From NCBI RefSeq assembly GCF_029846175.1, contig NZ_JARWAC010000031.1, positions 62,001 to 126,000 on the forward strand: a stretch of 64,000 nucleotides of DNA, in the 5' to 3' direction. The DNA comes from Sphaerisporangium sp. TRM90804. GTDB taxonomy: Bacteria > Actinomycetota > Actinomycetes > Streptosporangiales > Streptosporangiaceae. Positions 25,594-34,862 of the stretch are shown piece by piece (positions within the stretch are counted from its first letter, which is position 1; every line of letters begins with the position of its first letter). Position numbers and translations under genes: made by a program. Below the pieces are notes generated by a model. The model worked only from the letters and a program-made list of their open reading frames with translations. It was not told where the DNA came from and made no database searches.

Positions 25594-26144
25594 CCCCCAC
25601 CCCCCAGACACCGCACACAGCCGACACAACACCCGACCGGACACCGCACCCGACCGGCACCGCACACGACGACCGGCACCGCGGACGGCACCGCACCCGA
25701 CCGGCACCGCGCCAACCTCCGTTCCGTGCCTGTACCCCCGCACAGGCCTCGCCCCAAACCGGCGCCGCGTCGGCGACAAGCCGTGCGAAGAAGACGGCGC
25801 CGCCGTACGGCGGGTCACCCTGCGAACCTCCAGGACCGCACCGGCCGCCACCCCGCCCCACGAAGCGCCTGCGACCGGCGCGTCGGTGAGGTGGGAACCG
25901 CAGCCGATCGCCTCGCCACGCCGCACGCGGTCGTCGGCGGCTGGGAGGACCGCCTGCGCCACCGTGGCGCGGACCGAGGCCGAGGGTCGCCCTTCACGGA
26001 GCGCGCCGGAGGCACCCTCTCCGAGGAGCGCGGATTGACGGCGGGCGGTTGATCGCGACGAGGGGAACGGCGTGCGGGGCCGGGTGGGGCGTGAACGGCG
26101 AACGCCGCGCCGAGGGGTCGGCGCGGCGTTCGGGGGGAGATCGG
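25594..26144. other. Intergenic region with repeats, no convincing gene
   Basis: This 551-bp gap lies between the convergent lacI-type and helicase genes. It contains low-complexity ACCG/GACC-rich sequence, including a 22-bp direct repeat. Several long open frames on both strands have no recognisable protein and look like GC-driven artefacts. Confidence 0.5.
25642..25710. repeat. 22-bp direct repeat, spacing 47 bp
   Basis: CACCGCACCCGACCGGCACC followed by GC occurs identically at 25642-25663 and 25689-25710, with related GACCGGCACCGC between them. It is just downstream of the lacI-type gene. Confidence 0.8.
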
Positions 26145-27698
26145 TCAGCGGGCGTAGCCGCGGCCGCCGGTGCGCTCGGCGGAGCCGGCGCCCGGACGGC
26201 CGCCGCGGCGGCCGGAGCCGCCGCGCCTGGCGCCGCCCTCGGGGCGGGCGCCGGGCGAGCCGGCGTCGGACCGGCGGCCCGGGAGGTCGCCGTCCCTGCG
26301 CGTGTCACGGCGCTCGCCGTCCTGCGACCTGTCGTGGAAGCGGCGCGGGCGGCGGTCGCCGCCGTGGCCGTCTCCGGCGCGGCCGGGACGCTTGGCGACC
26401 CGGGCGACGGGCTCCCACACGGGGATCTCGACGCCGCTCGGCCGCTGGGCGCCGGCGACCTCGGCGAGGCGGGGGTGCCCCGGCGTGGCGTTGAGGCGGG
26501 TCGGCCGGACTCCGGCGCGGCGCGTCATCGTCTCGGTGGAGCGGCGCTCGTTGGGCAGCACCAGGGTCAGAACGGTGCCGCGCTCCCCCGCGCGGGCCGT
26601 GCGGCCGCCGCGGTGCAGGTAGCTCTTGTGGTCCATCGGCGGGTCGACGTGCAGCACGAGGCTGACGTCGTCGACGTGGATGCCGCGGGCGGCGACGTCG
26701 GTGCACACGAGCACGCCGATGCCGCCCTCCTTGAACTCCGCGAGGATGCGCGTGCGCTGGTTCTGCCGCTTGCCGCCGTGCAGGCCCGCGGCGCGGACGC
26801 CGACCCGGGCGAGCTGCTTGACCAGGCGGTCGACGCCGTGCTGGGTGCGCGCGAAGATGATCGTGCGGCCCTCGCGGTTGGCGATCTCGGCGGTGACGGC
26901 GAACTTGTCGTCGCGGGTGACCTGGAGCACGTGGTGCTCCATCGTGTCGACCGACGAGGTGGCCGGCGCCAGCGAGTGCGTCACCGGGTCGGCGAGGAAC
27001 CGGCGGACGAGCTTGTCGACGTCGCCGTCGAGCGTGGCGGAGAACAGCAGCCGCTGGCTGTCGGCCGGCGTGCGGGCGAGCAGCGCGCTCACCACGGGGA
27101 AGAAGCCGAGGTCGCACATGTGGTCGGCCTCGTCGATGACGGTGACCTCGATGTCGTCCAGCGAGCACTCGCCCTGCTGGACGAGGTCGGTGAGCCGCCC
27201 GGGGGTGGCGACGACGATCTCGACGCCGCGCCGCAGCGCGTCGATCTGGCGTCCCATCGACATGCCACCGACGACGGTCTTCATGCGGAGGTTCAGGCCT
27301 CGGCCGAGCGGCTCCAGGGCGTCGGTCACCTGCATCGCCAGCTCACGCGTGGGGACGAGGACCAGGGCGCGGGGACGGCCGGGGGCGGCCTTGACGCCGG
27401 CGACCCTGACCATGGTGGGCAGGCCGAAGGCGAGGGTCTTGCCGGAGCCGGTCTGCCCGCGGCCGAGCACGTGCCGGCCGGCGAGGATGTCGGGGATGGT
27501 GGCCCGCTGGATGGGGAACGGGCTGGTGATGCCCTGCCGGGCGAGCCCGGTGATCAGCGGCTTGGGGAGTCCGAGCAGGAGGAACTCCTGCATCGGCTGG
27601 TCGGACACCGCCTCGCCGTGCGGCGCGGTCGGCGCCGCCTGGTCGTACCCGGGCCCGGTCGGGGCGTCAGCGGGCATGGCGACGTTAATGCTGGTCAC
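26145..27698 (-). CDS. DEAD-box ATP-dependent RNA helicase
   Basis: This protein of about 517 residues has all core motifs: Q motif GITSPFPIQ, motif I GQTGSGKT, Ia PTRELAMQ, II DEAD, III SAT (in LLFSATLDGD), V TDVAARGIHVDD and VI HRGGRTARAGERG. A C-terminal tail of about 130 residues is rich in Arg and Gly, typical of RNA-annealing extensions. Such helicases unwind structured RNA in ribosome assembly, decay or cold adaptation. GTG 27698 is preceded by GAAAGG; GTG 27734 in the same frame is the alternative. The long leader upstream carries a strong hairpin. Confidence 0.92.
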   Translation of the reverse strand: MTSINVAMPADAPTGPGYDQAAPTAPHGEAVSDQPMQEFLLLGLPKPLITGLARQGITSPFPIQRATIPDILAGRHVLGRGQTGSGKTLAFGLPTMVRVAGVKAAPGRPRALVLVPTRELAMQVTDALEPLGRGLNLRMKTVVGGMSMGRQIDALRRGVEIVVATPGRLTDLVQQGECSLDDIEVTVIDEADHMCDLGFFPVVSALLARTPADSQRLLFSATLDGDVDKLVRRFLADPVTHSLAPATSSVDTMEHHVLQVTRDDKFAVTAEIANREGRTIIFARTQHGVDRLVKQLARVGVRAAGLHGGKRQNQRTRILAEFKEGGIGVLVCTDVAARGIHVDDVSLVLHVDPPMDHKSYLHRGGRTARAGERGTVLTLVLPNERRSTETMTRRAGVRPTRLNATPGHPRLAEVAGAQRPSGVEIPVWEPVARVAKRPGRAGDGHGGDRRPRRFHDRSQDGERRDTRRDGDLPGRRSDAGSPGARPEGGARRGGSGRRGGRPGAGSAERTGGRGYAR

Positions 27699-27765
27699 GT
27701 TTGGTCGTGCCTTTCGATCGAAGAGACTCGGCACGTCACTTCTGCGAAAGGACGAGCCAGACGGT

Positions 27766-27783
27766 GTACGGCGGGCGCCGTAC
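27766..27783 (-). promoter_or_regulatory. Leader hairpin upstream of the DEAD-box helicase
   Basis: GTACGGCGGGCGCCGTAC is an 18-nt perfect palindrome (7-bp stem with a 4-nt loop as RNA), 68-85 nt before the helicase GTG. It could be an operator or a leader structure. Confidence 0.35.
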
Positions 27784-28138
27784 GGGGGAAAGCGGGTGCC
27801 TACGCGGGCACTCCGAGCGGTGCGTCAGGTCGCTCTACGCGAACACCACTCATCAATGGTCACCCACAGTCTACCGGAAGCCGGCCCTCCCGCGATCACG
27901 CGGGGCGGGTACAGCCCGGGAACAGGGCCGCGGCCTGGGGTACGACGGCGGGTGTCGCCCGCCCGGCGACCTCGCCGGCCAGGCCGGCCGGCCCGCCGCC
28001 GCGAGGTGCCCGGCGCACCGCGTGCGCGGGCCCTGGTGCGGGCGCCACGGGCCTGGGCCCGCCCTCGGTGGAACGGGGGCGGCCAGGAGCCCCGGCCGCG
28101 CGCACGGCACCTCACAGGGCCCGCGGGACGGGCGCTGA
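27784..28138. other. Intergenic region upstream of the helicase, no gene seen
   Basis: This stretch of about 350 bp belongs to the 500-bp gap between the start of the helicase gene and the end of the suf operon. It is very GC-rich with runs of GGCC/CCGG. No recognisable protein is encoded; the part next to the helicase (27784-27870) is AT-richer and probably holds its promoter. Confidence 0.45.
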
Positions 28139-28155
28139 CCGTGCCCCGGGCACGG
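28139..28155 (-). terminator. Candidate suf operon terminator
   Basis: CCGTGCC-CCG-GGCACGG is a 7-bp perfect stem about 45 nt after the stop of the last suf gene. It has no U-tract. Confidence 0.4.
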
Positions 28156-28199
28156 CACGCGCCGCGGGCGGCGGGCGCCGTCCCGCGCGGGGTCGGGCG

Positions 28200-28562
28200 T
28201 CAGACGTTGAAGCCGAGCATGCGCAGCTGCTCGCGACCGTCATCGCTGATCTTGTCGGGGCCCCACGGGGGAAGCCACACCCAGTTGATCTTGACGTCGG
28301 AGACCATGCCCTCCAGCGCCGAGTGGGCCTGCTCCTCGATCACGTCGGTCAGCGGGCACGCCGCGCTGGTCAGCGTCATGTCGAGCGTCGCGACCGGCGC
28401 CGCGCCGGGCTCGCCGGCGTCGAGGTTGACTCCGTACACCAGGCCGAGGTCGACCACGTTGACGCCCAGCTCGGGGTCGACGACGTCCTTGAGCGCCTCC
28501 ATGACCTCCTCATGGCTGGTGTCTCCGTCGAATCCGACAGGGGTCTCCACCGGCTTGCTCAC
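28200..28562 (-). CDS. sufT: SufT-like metal-sulfur cluster assembly factor (MIP18/DUF59)
   Basis: This 120-residue protein has the DUF59 core: EVMEALKDVVDPELGVNVVDLGLVYGV (about 19-46) and the conserved Cys in MTLTSAACPLTDVI (about 69). SufT-type proteins help mature Fe-S proteins, mainly under high demand. It is the last gene of the suf operon, 73 bp after sufU. The tail VWLPPWGPDKISDDGREQLRMLGF is typical of PaaD-like family members. Confidence 0.9.
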   Translation of the reverse strand: MSKPVETPVGFDGDTSHEEVMEALKDVVDPELGVNVVDLGLVYGVNLDAGEPGAAPVATLDMTLTSAACPLTDVIEEQAHSALEGMVSDVKINWVWLPPWGPDKISDDGREQLRMLGFNV

Positions 28563-28635
28563 GCCGTCTCCTCACCTTCGGGCACACCCGCCGCGTCCGC
28601 GGCGGGATCAGCGTCCCAACGCCCAACGTACCGGC

Positions 28636-29076
28636 TCACGCGGAACTCCGCGCCACCGCGTCCTTGTAGGCCATCCAGGCCAGCAGTGCGCACTTGACCC
28701 GGGCGGGGAACTTGGCCACACCCGAGAAGGCCACGGCGTCGCCCAGGACGTCCTCGTCGGCCTCGACCTTCCCCCGGCCCTGCATCAGGCGGGTGAACTC
28801 GTCGACGATCACGAGGGTGTCCTTGACGGCCGAGCCCGTGGCCAGCTCGTGCAGCACGGAGGCCGCGGCCTGGCTGATCGAACAGCCCTGGCCGTCGTAG
28901 GAGACGTCCTCCACCTTGCCGCCGTCGCCCAGCTTCACCCGCATCGTGACCTCGTCACCGCAGGTCGGGTTCACGTGGTGGACTTCGGCATCATAGGGAG
29001 CCCTCAGGCCGCGGCCCTGTGGGTGCTTGTAGTGCTCCAGGATCAGCTCCTGGTACATGGACTCGGCGATCATCAT
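28636..29076 (-). CDS. sufU: Fe-S assembly sulfurtransferase/scaffold SufU
   Basis: This 146-residue NifU/IscU-like protein has three conserved Cys, in NPTCGD, GQGCSISQA and ARVKCALL, plus the SufU-specific insertion (about residues 85-105). In Gram-positive SUF systems SufU binds zinc and accepts persulfide from SufS for delivery to SufBCD. Its ATG follows the sufS stop with no gap, so translation is coupled. Adjacent ATG codons at 29076 and 29073 are both possible starts. Confidence 0.94.
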   Translation of the reverse strand: MMIAESMYQELILEHYKHPQGRGLRAPYDAEVHHVNPTCGDEVTMRVKLGDGGKVEDVSYDGQGCSISQAAASVLHELATGSAVKDTLVIVDEFTRLMQGRGKVEADEDVLGDAVAFSGVAKFPARVKCALLAWMAYKDAVARSSA

Positions 29077-30339
29077 CTACCCGAAAATCTTGGCGACGTG
29101 GTGGAGGCCGCGGACCAAGGCGTCGATCTCGTCCGTGGTGTTGTACAGGTAAATAGACGCTCGCGTGGTCGCCGGTATTCCGAAGCGCAGATGCAGCGGA
29201 CGCGCGCAGTGGTGCCCCACCCGGACGGCGATCCCGAAGTGGTCGTCGAGGACCTGGCCGACGTCGTGCGGGTGGACCCCGGGGATGGTGAACGACAGCG
29301 TGCCGCCCCGGTCCTCGGCGGTCTGCGGCCCGATGACGCGCAGGCCCGGGAACTCGCCCAGCGCCCGCAGGCCGTACTCCGTGAGGTCGTGCTCGTGGCG
29401 GCGGATGTCCTCCATGCCGACCGACGTCAGGTAGTCGACGGCCGCGCCCAGCCCGATCGCCTCGACGATCGGCGGGGTGCCGGCCTCGAACTTGTGCGGC
29501 ACCGGGGCGAAGGTCGAGTGGTCCATCCAGACCGCCTCGATCATCTCGCCGCCGCCCAGGAACGGAGGCATGGCCTCCAGCAGCTCCCGGCGGCCCCACA
29601 GCACGCCGATGCCGGACGGGCCGACCATCTTGTGCCCGGTGAACGCCACGAAGTCGACGCCCAGCGCGGCCACGTCCACCTGCCGGTGCGGCACCGACTG
29701 GGAGGCGTCGAGCATCATCAGCGCGCCGACCTGGCGCGCCCGCGCGAGCACGGGGGCGACCGGGTTGATCGTCCCGAGGACGTTCGACTGGTGGACGATC
29801 GACACGATCTTGGTGCGCTCGTTGACCAGCTCGTCGAGCGACGAGAGGTCGAGACGGCCCTCGTCGGTCACCGAGAACCACCGCAGCTTCGCGCCGGTGC
29901 GCTGCGCCAGGAGCTGCCACGGCACGATGTTGGAGTGGTGCTCCATCTCGGAGATGACGATCTCGTCGCCGGGCCCCATGCGGAACCGCTCGTCGGCGCA
30001 GGTGGGATTGCCGAAGGCGTACGCCACCAGGTTGAGCGCCTCGGAGGCGTTCTTGGTGAAGACGACCTCGTCGCGCTCGGGCGCCCCGACGAAAGCGGCG
30101 ATCTTGTCGCGCGCCGACTCGTACGCCTCGGTCGACTCGCTGCCCAGCGCGTGCATGGCGCGGCCGACGTTGCTGTAGTGCTGCTCCAGGTGATCACGCA
30201 TGGTATTGATCACATGAGTGGGCTTCTGGGAGGAGTTGCCCGAGTCAAGATAGACCAGCGGCCTGCCGCCGGGCAGCTCGCGGGAGAGGATCGGGAAGTC
30301 CTTCCTGATCCTCTCCACGTCGAACATGCTTCCAGTCAT
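29077..30339 (-). CDS. sufS: Cysteine desulfurase SufS
   Basis: This 420-residue group II aminotransferase-fold enzyme takes sulfur from L-cysteine using PLP. The PLP lysine is in FTGHKMVGPSG and the persulfide-forming Cys is in RVGHHCARPLH near residue 369; SEMEHHSNIVPWQ and HVSN-type (VHQSNVLG) motifs are present. The start overlaps the end of sufC by 4 bp (ATGA), and its stop abuts sufU, its expected partner. Confidence 0.96.
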   Translation of the reverse strand: MTGSMFDVERIRKDFPILSRELPGGRPLVYLDSGNSSQKPTHVINTMRDHLEQHYSNVGRAMHALGSESTEAYESARDKIAAFVGAPERDEVVFTKNASEALNLVAYAFGNPTCADERFRMGPGDEIVISEMEHHSNIVPWQLLAQRTGAKLRWFSVTDEGRLDLSSLDELVNERTKIVSIVHQSNVLGTINPVAPVLARARQVGALMMLDASQSVPHRQVDVAALGVDFVAFTGHKMVGPSGIGVLWGRRELLEAMPPFLGGGEMIEAVWMDHSTFAPVPHKFEAGTPPIVEAIGLGAAVDYLTSVGMEDIRRHEHDLTEYGLRALGEFPGLRVIGPQTAEDRGGTLSFTIPGVHPHDVGQVLDDHFGIAVRVGHHCARPLHLRFGIPATTRASIYLYNTTDEIDALVRGLHHVAKIFG

Positions 30340-31082
30340 GCACTCGCCTTCGTGTAACGCTCGTAGCCCTCGGCTTCGAGCTTGTCGGCCAGCTCCGGGC
30401 CGCCCTCTTCGACGATCCTGCCGCCCGCGAAGACGTGCACGTGGTCGGGCTTCACGTAGCGCAGGATCCGGGTGTAGTGGGTGATCAGCAGCACGCCGGT
30501 GTCGCCGGCGGCGCCGAAGCGGTTCACCCCTTCGGAGACGACGCGCAGGGCGTCGACGTCGAGGCCGGAGTCGGTCTCGTCGAGGATCGCGATCTTCGGC
30601 TTGAGCAGTTCGAGCTGCAGGATCTCGTGGCGCTTCTTCTCGCCGCCGGAGAACCCCTCGTTCAGGTTGCGCTGCGCGAAGGAGGCGTCGATGGCCAGCG
30701 CGTCCATGCCCTGCTTGAGCTCCTTGGTGAACAGGCGCAGCTTGGGCGCCTCACCTCGGACGGCGGTCACGGCGGTGCGCAGGAAGTTGGCCACCGACAC
30801 GCCTGGGACCTCGACGGGGTACTGCATGGCCAGGAACAGCCCGGCGCGCGCGCGCTCGTCCACCGTCATCGCCAGCACGTCCTCGCCGTCGAGCGTGACC
30901 GCGCCCGAGGTGATGGTGTACTTCGGGTGGCCGGCGATGGCGTAGGCGAGCGTCGACTTGCCCGAGCCGTTGGGCCCCATGATGGCGTGGATCTCTCCCG
31001 ACCGCACCGTCAGGTTGACGCCGCGCAGGATCTCCTTCGTGTCTACGGAGACGTGAAGGTCGCGAATTTCCAAGGTGGACAC
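30336..31082 (-). CDS. sufC: Fe-S assembly ATPase SufC
   Basis: This 248-residue ABC-type ATPase drives the SufBCD scaffold. Walker A is GPNGSGKST (about 37-45), the signature FSGGEKKRHEILQ is the SufC-specific form, and Walker B with the Glu is AILDETDSGLD. The ATG lies directly behind the stop of the Rieske gene (31083) and the 3' end overlaps sufS by 4 bp. Confidence 0.96.
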   Translation of the reverse strand: MSTLEIRDLHVSVDTKEILRGVNLTVRSGEIHAIMGPNGSGKSTLAYAIAGHPKYTITSGAVTLDGEDVLAMTVDERARAGLFLAMQYPVEVPGVSVANFLRTAVTAVRGEAPKLRLFTKELKQGMDALAIDASFAQRNLNEGFSGGEKKRHEILQLELLKPKIAILDETDSGLDVDALRVVSEGVNRFGAAGDTGVLLITHYTRILRYVKPDHVHVFAGGRIVEEGGPELADKLEAEGYERYTKASA

Positions 31083-31421
31083 TTAGGACTCCCCATTTTC
31101 AGCGTTCTCAGTGCCGTCCAGCGAGACGAGCACGTCGTCGCCGTCGAGCATCACTCGGTAGACGGCGACGGGTCTCGTCGCCGGAGGCCCGGTCGGCTTG
31201 CCGGTGCGGATGTCGAAGCACGAGCCGTGCAGCCAGCACTCCAGCGTGTCGTCGTACACCTCGCCCTCGCTCAGCCTCACCTCGGCGTGCGAGCAGACGT
31301 CGTGCAGGGCGAACACCTCGCCGTCCCTGCGGACGATCGCCACCGGACGTCCCTGGACCTCCACGCCGGCGACGCCGCCGTCGGGGATGTCTGACAGGGA
31401 GCAGACTTTCACGAACGTCAT
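31083..31421 (-). CDS. Rieske-type ferredoxin within the SUF operon
   Basis: This 112-residue protein has the Rieske [2Fe-2S] ligands: CSH (Cys43, His45) and CWLHG (Cys62, His65). It resembles NirD/BphA3-type non-heme oxygenase ferredoxins. Its conserved place between sufD and sufC in actinobacteria suggests electron supply or quality control in cluster assembly, but its exact job is unproven. ATG 31421 overlaps the sufD stop by 4 bp, so the gene is translationally coupled. Confidence 0.92.
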   Translation of the reverse strand: MTFVKVCSLSDIPDGGVAGVEVQGRPVAIVRRDGEVFALHDVCSHAEVRLSEGEVYDDTLECWLHGSCFDIRTGKPTGPPATRPVAVYRVMLDGDDVLVSLDGTENAENGES

Positions 31422-32539
31422 CGCGCGAGCTCCGCCTCCACCGCCGCCATCACGCGGTCGCGGATCTCCTGGACCTCGATCTTCTCGATCAGCTGGGCGA
31501 AGAACCCCCGGATGACCAGGCGGCGCGCCTCGTCGTACGGGATGCCCCGGGCCTGCAGGTAGAACGTGTGCTCGTCGTCCAGGCGGCCGGACGCCGAGGC
31601 GTGGCCCGCGCCGGTGACCTCGCCGGTGAGGATCTCCAGGTTGGGCACCGAGTCGGCGCGGGCGCCGTCGGTGAGCAGGAGGTTGCGGTTGAGCTCGTAG
31701 GTGTCGGTGCCGGTGGCCTCGACGCGGATGACCACGTCGCCGATCCACACGGCGTGCGCCTCGTCGCCCTGCAGCGCGCCGCGGTAGTCGACGTTGCTGC
31801 GGCAGTCGGGCACGGAGTGGTCGACCAGCAGGCGGTGCTCGATGTGCTGGCCGGCGTCGACGAAGTACAGGCCGCTCAGGTCGGCGTCGCCGCCGCGCCC
31901 GGCGTAGGACACCGAGGGCGACAGGCGCACGAGGTCGCCGCCGAGGGTGACGACGAAGCTCTTGAACGTGGCGTCCTTGCCCAGGCGGGCGTGGTGCTGC
32001 GAGACGTGCACGGCGTCGGCGGCCCACTCCTGCAGGCTGACGACCTTGAGCGTCGCGCCGTCGCCGACGGAGAACTCGACGTTGTCGGCGTACACCGCGC
32101 TGCCCTGGTGGTCGAGCACGACCACGGCCTCGGCCAGGGGCTCGACCACGACCACGATGTGGCCGTAGGCGACTCCGGGCCGGTCGCCGCGGAGGCTGAC
32201 CACGGTGGCGCCGGAGGCGACGGCCTCCTTGGGCACCGTGATCACGGTGGCCTTCTCGAAGGAGGAGTACGCCTGGGCGCTCACGCGGTCGGTCGGGGTG
32301 TAGGCCCGGCCCACGCGCGGGTCGTCGCGGCCGACGGTCTCGACCGTCACCTCGGGCGCGGGGCGCACCTCGACGACGACGTTGCCCGACACGGCGGCGC
32401 TGCCGTCGTGCAGGCCGCGCAGCCGGGACAGCGGGGTGAACCGCCACATCTCCTCACGCCCGCTGGGGACGGGGAAGTCGTCCAGGTTGTAGGACGACAC
32501 CGCGTGCACCGCGGACTGGGGCTTGGAGTCGAGGCCCAT
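31418..32539 (-). CDS. sufD: Fe-S assembly protein SufD
   Basis: This protein of 373 residues has the SufBD beta-helix core (DLSGLYFVDAGQHIEHRLLVDHSVP, YRGALQGDEAHAVWIGDVVIR, SGRLDDEHTFYLQARGIPYDEAR). It forms the SufBC2D scaffold with SufB and SufC. ATG 32539 follows the sufB stop by 2 bp (TGATCATG). A longer frame upstream overlaps sufB and is not used. Confidence 0.95.
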   Translation of the reverse strand: MGLDSKPQSAVHAVSSYNLDDFPVPSGREEMWRFTPLSRLRGLHDGSAAVSGNVVVEVRPAPEVTVETVGRDDPRVGRAYTPTDRVSAQAYSSFEKATVITVPKEAVASGATVVSLRGDRPGVAYGHIVVVVEPLAEAVVVLDHQGSAVYADNVEFSVGDGATLKVVSLQEWAADAVHVSQHHARLGKDATFKSFVVTLGGDLVRLSPSVSYAGRGGDADLSGLYFVDAGQHIEHRLLVDHSVPDCRSNVDYRGALQGDEAHAVWIGDVVIRVEATGTDTYELNRNLLLTDGARADSVPNLEILTGEVTGAGHASASGRLDDEHTFYLQARGIPYDEARRLVIRGFFAQLIEKIEVQEIRDRVMAAVEAELAR

Positions 32540-32541
32540 GA

Positions 32542-33954
32542 TCAGCCCACCGCTCCTTCCATCTGCAGCTCGATGAGCCGGTTGAGCTCGAGCGCGTACT
32601 CCATGGGCAGCTCGCGCGCGATGGGCTCCACGAAGCCGCGCACGATCATCGCCATGGCCTCGTCCTCGCTCATGCCACGGCTCATGAGGTAGAAGAGCTG
32701 GTCGTCGGAGACCTTGGAGACCGTGGCCTCGTGCCCCATGGAGACGTCGTCCTCGCGGACGTCGACGTAGGGGTAGGTGTCGGACCGGCTGATCTGGTCG
32801 ATGAGCAGGGCGTCGCACTTGACGGTGGACGCCGAGCCGGCCGCGCCCTCCTCGATCTGCACGAGACCGCGGTAGGACGTGCGCCCGCCGCCCCGGGCGA
32901 CCGACTTGGAGATGATCGTCGAGGAGGTCTTCGGCGCGAGGTGGACCATCTTGGCGCCGGCGTCCTGGTGCTGGCCCTCGCCGGCGAACGCGACGCTCAG
33001 CGTCTCGCCCTTGGCGTGCTCGCCCATGAGGTAGACGGCGGGGTACTTCATCGTGACCTTGGACCCGATGTTGCCGTCGACCCACTCCATGGTCGCGCCC
33101 TCGTAGGCGACGGCGCGCTTGGTGACCAGGTTGTAGACGTTGTTCGACCAGTTCTGGATGGTCGTGTAACGGCAGCGGGCGTTCTTCTTCACGATGATCT
33201 CCACGACCGCGCTGTGCAGCGAGTCGGAGGAGTAGACCGGCGCCGTGCAGCCCTCGACGTAGTGGACGTAGGAGCCCTCGTCGACGATGATCAGCGTGCG
33301 CTCGAACTGGCCCATGTTCTCGGTGTTGATCCGGAAGTAGGCCTGGAGCGGGATGTCCACCTGGACGTTCGGCGGCACGTAGATGAACGAGCCCCCCGAC
33401 CACACCGAGCTGTTCAGCGAGGCGAACTTGTTGTCGCCGACCGGGATGACCGAGCCGAAGTACTCCTTGAACAGCTCTGGGTGCTCCCGCAGACCGGTGT
33501 CGGTGTCGAGGAAGATGACGCCCTTCTCCTCAAGGTCCTCACGGATCTTGTGGTAGACGACCTCGGACTCGTACTGAGCCGCGACGCCGGCGACCAGGCG
33601 CTGCTTCTCGGCCTCGGGGATGCCGAGCTTGTCGTAGGTGTTCTTGATGTCCTCCGGCAGTTCCTCCCAGGAAGCGGCCTGCTTCTCTGTGGAGCGCACG
33701 AAGTACTTGATGTTGTCGAAGTCGATGCCGCTGAGGTCGGAGCCCCAGTTGGGCATGGGCTTCTTGTTGAAGAGCCGAAGCCCCTTCAGGCGGAGGTCCA
33801 GCATCCACTCGGGCTCGTTCTTCAGCGCCGAGATGTTGCGGACGACCTCCTCCGACAGCCCTCGTCGCGCCGTAGCGCCGGCCACGTCGGTGTCGGCCCA
33901 GCCGAACCTGTAATTCCCGAGGCCTTCAAGCTCCGGGCGGTCGGTGACAGTCAC
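32542..33954 (-). CDS. sufB: Fe-S assembly scaffold SufB
   Basis: This 470-residue protein is the main SUF scaffold on which clusters are built. Typical segments include [19 protein letters not shown] (N-terminus), GTDLSG-like WGSDLSGID and [15 protein letters not shown], and [20 protein letters not shown]-like [17 protein letters not shown] near residue 405. No intein interrupts it, unlike in mycobacteria. Its ATG overlaps the end of sufR by 4 bp. Confidence 0.96.
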   Translation of the reverse strand: MTVTDRPELEGLGNYRFGWADTDVAGATARRGLSEEVVRNISALKNEPEWMLDLRLKGLRLFNKKPMPNWGSDLSGIDFDNIKYFVRSTEKQAASWEELPEDIKNTYDKLGIPEAEKQRLVAGVAAQYESEVVYHKIREDLEEKGVIFLDTDTGLREHPELFKEYFGSVIPVGDNKFASLNSSVWSGGSFIYVPPNVQVDIPLQAYFRINTENMGQFERTLIIVDEGSYVHYVEGCTAPVYSSDSLHSAVVEIIVKKNARCRYTTIQNWSNNVYNLVTKRAVAYEGATMEWVDGNIGSKVTMKYPAVYLMGEHAKGETLSVAFAGEGQHQDAGAKMVHLAPKTSSTIISKSVARGGGRTSYRGLVQIEEGAAGSASTVKCDALLIDQISRSDTYPYVDVREDDVSMGHEATVSKVSDDQLFYLMSRGMSEDEAMAMIVRGFVEPIARELPMEYALELNRLIELQMEGAVG

Positions 33955-34748
33955 CTTCCGGTCTCCTTGCTCGTGTCAGTCGCGTTGTGCGAAGTGCTCG
34001 TGGTCACGCCGGGGTCGTCCGGCGGTTCGTCCGTCGCGCTCCGCCGGGGGTTCACCGGCGCGTTCCGCTGTGATGCCAGCGCGGGGGAGCTCACATGGGT
34101 CGTGCAGACCCCGTCGCCGTGGGCGATGGTCGCGAGCCGTTGAACGGGCGTGCCGAGCAACCGCCCGAACGCCTCGGTCTCCGCCTCGCAGAGCTGCGGG
34201 AACTCCGCGGCCACGTGGGCCACGGGGCAGTGGTGCTGGCACAGCTGCTCGCCGCCGGACTTGGCCTCGGAGGCCGAGGCCGCGTAGCCGTCGGCCGTGA
34301 GCGCCTCGGCCAGCACGCGCACCCGCTGGTCGGCCGAGGCCTCGCGCATCGCCGGGCCGAGCCGCCTGATCAGGCCGCCGACCTGTGCTCTGGCGAACTC
34401 GCCGACGGCGTCCTCGCCCACCCGCTCGGCCAGGAAACGCAGCGCGCCCCCGGCCAGCCCATCGTAGGCGTGGACGAAGGCACCGCGGCCCGCGTCGGTG
34501 ATCACGAACAGCTTGGCGGGACGACCCCGGCCACGCTGCACGCGCGGGCGCGCCGCACGAGGCTCTATCATTCCCTCGGCGAGCAACGCGTCCAGGTGGC
34601 GGCGCACGGCCGCCGGTGTCAGCCCGAGCCGCTCGCCGAGCGCGGCGGCGTTGATCGGGCCGTGTTCCAGGATCAGCCGAGCGACGCGCGCGCGAGTGCC
34701 ACGCTCCGCGCCCTTCTCGGCGTTCGGTATCCCAGTCACGTTTTTCAC
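33951..34748 (-). CDS. sufR: Fe-S cluster-sensing repressor SufR
   Basis: This 265-residue DeoR/ArsR-like winged-helix regulator has an N-terminal HTH ([24 protein letters not shown], about 32-55) and a C-terminal cluster-binding region with Cys in LCQHHC, PQLCEAE and GDGVCTTH. SufR carrying a cluster represses the suf operon; loss of the cluster relieves it. It is the first gene of the operon and overlaps sufB by 4 bp, so it controls its own synthesis. GTG 34748 lies inside the candidate operator; GTG 34739 is an alternative. The C-terminal 50 residues are a low-complexity Ser/Thr/Pro tail. Confidence 0.93.
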   Translation of the reverse strand: MKNVTGIPNAEKGAERGTRARVARLILEHGPINAAALGERLGLTPAAVRRHLDALLAEGMIEPRAARPRVQRGRGRPAKLFVITDAGRGAFVHAYDGLAGGALRFLAERVGEDAVGEFARAQVGGLIRRLGPAMREASADQRVRVLAEALTADGYAASASEAKSGGEQLCQHHCPVAHVAAEFPQLCEAETEAFGRLLGTPVQRLATIAHGDGVCTTHVSSPALASQRNAPVNPRRSATDEPPDDPGVTTSTSHNATDTSKETGR

Positions 34749-34759
34749 AACATCAGTGT
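34745..34759 (-). promoter_or_regulatory. SufR operator ACACT-N5-TGTGA
   Basis: Read on the minus strand, ACACTGATGTTGTGA matches the inverted repeat ACACT-N5-TGTGA that I recall being reported upstream of the M. tuberculosis sufR gene (Rv1460). It overlaps the GTG start at 34748. Confidence 0.65.
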
Positions 34760-34819
34760 GCCGTAATTCCTTCCCGCGTTACAAGCCCGAGTCAGTCATG
34801 GAGCAATGGGGTTCATCAC

Positions 34820-34838
34820 GAAGGGAAGGCTTACCTAA
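34820..34838. promoter_or_regulatory. Candidate IdeR/DmdR1 iron box
   Basis: GAAGGGAAGGCTTACCTAA matches 14 of 19 positions of the consensus TTAGGTTAGGCTAACCTAA and lies 72-90 bp upstream of the sufR start. Iron-dependent repression of suf would complement SufR control. Confidence 0.45.
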
Positions 34839-34862
34839 CCTGCGGAAACGCCCGGTCAGGCC

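Noticed and set aside
25726-26052. Possible gene in the gap after the lacI-type gene
   Set aside because: Arg/Pro-rich composition, no ribosome site and no family match; GC-driven open frame.
31083-31421. Rieske ferredoxin as a foreign insertion in the suf operon
   Set aside because: A Rieske gene between sufD and sufC is the common actinobacterial arrangement, and it is translationally coupled to sufD.
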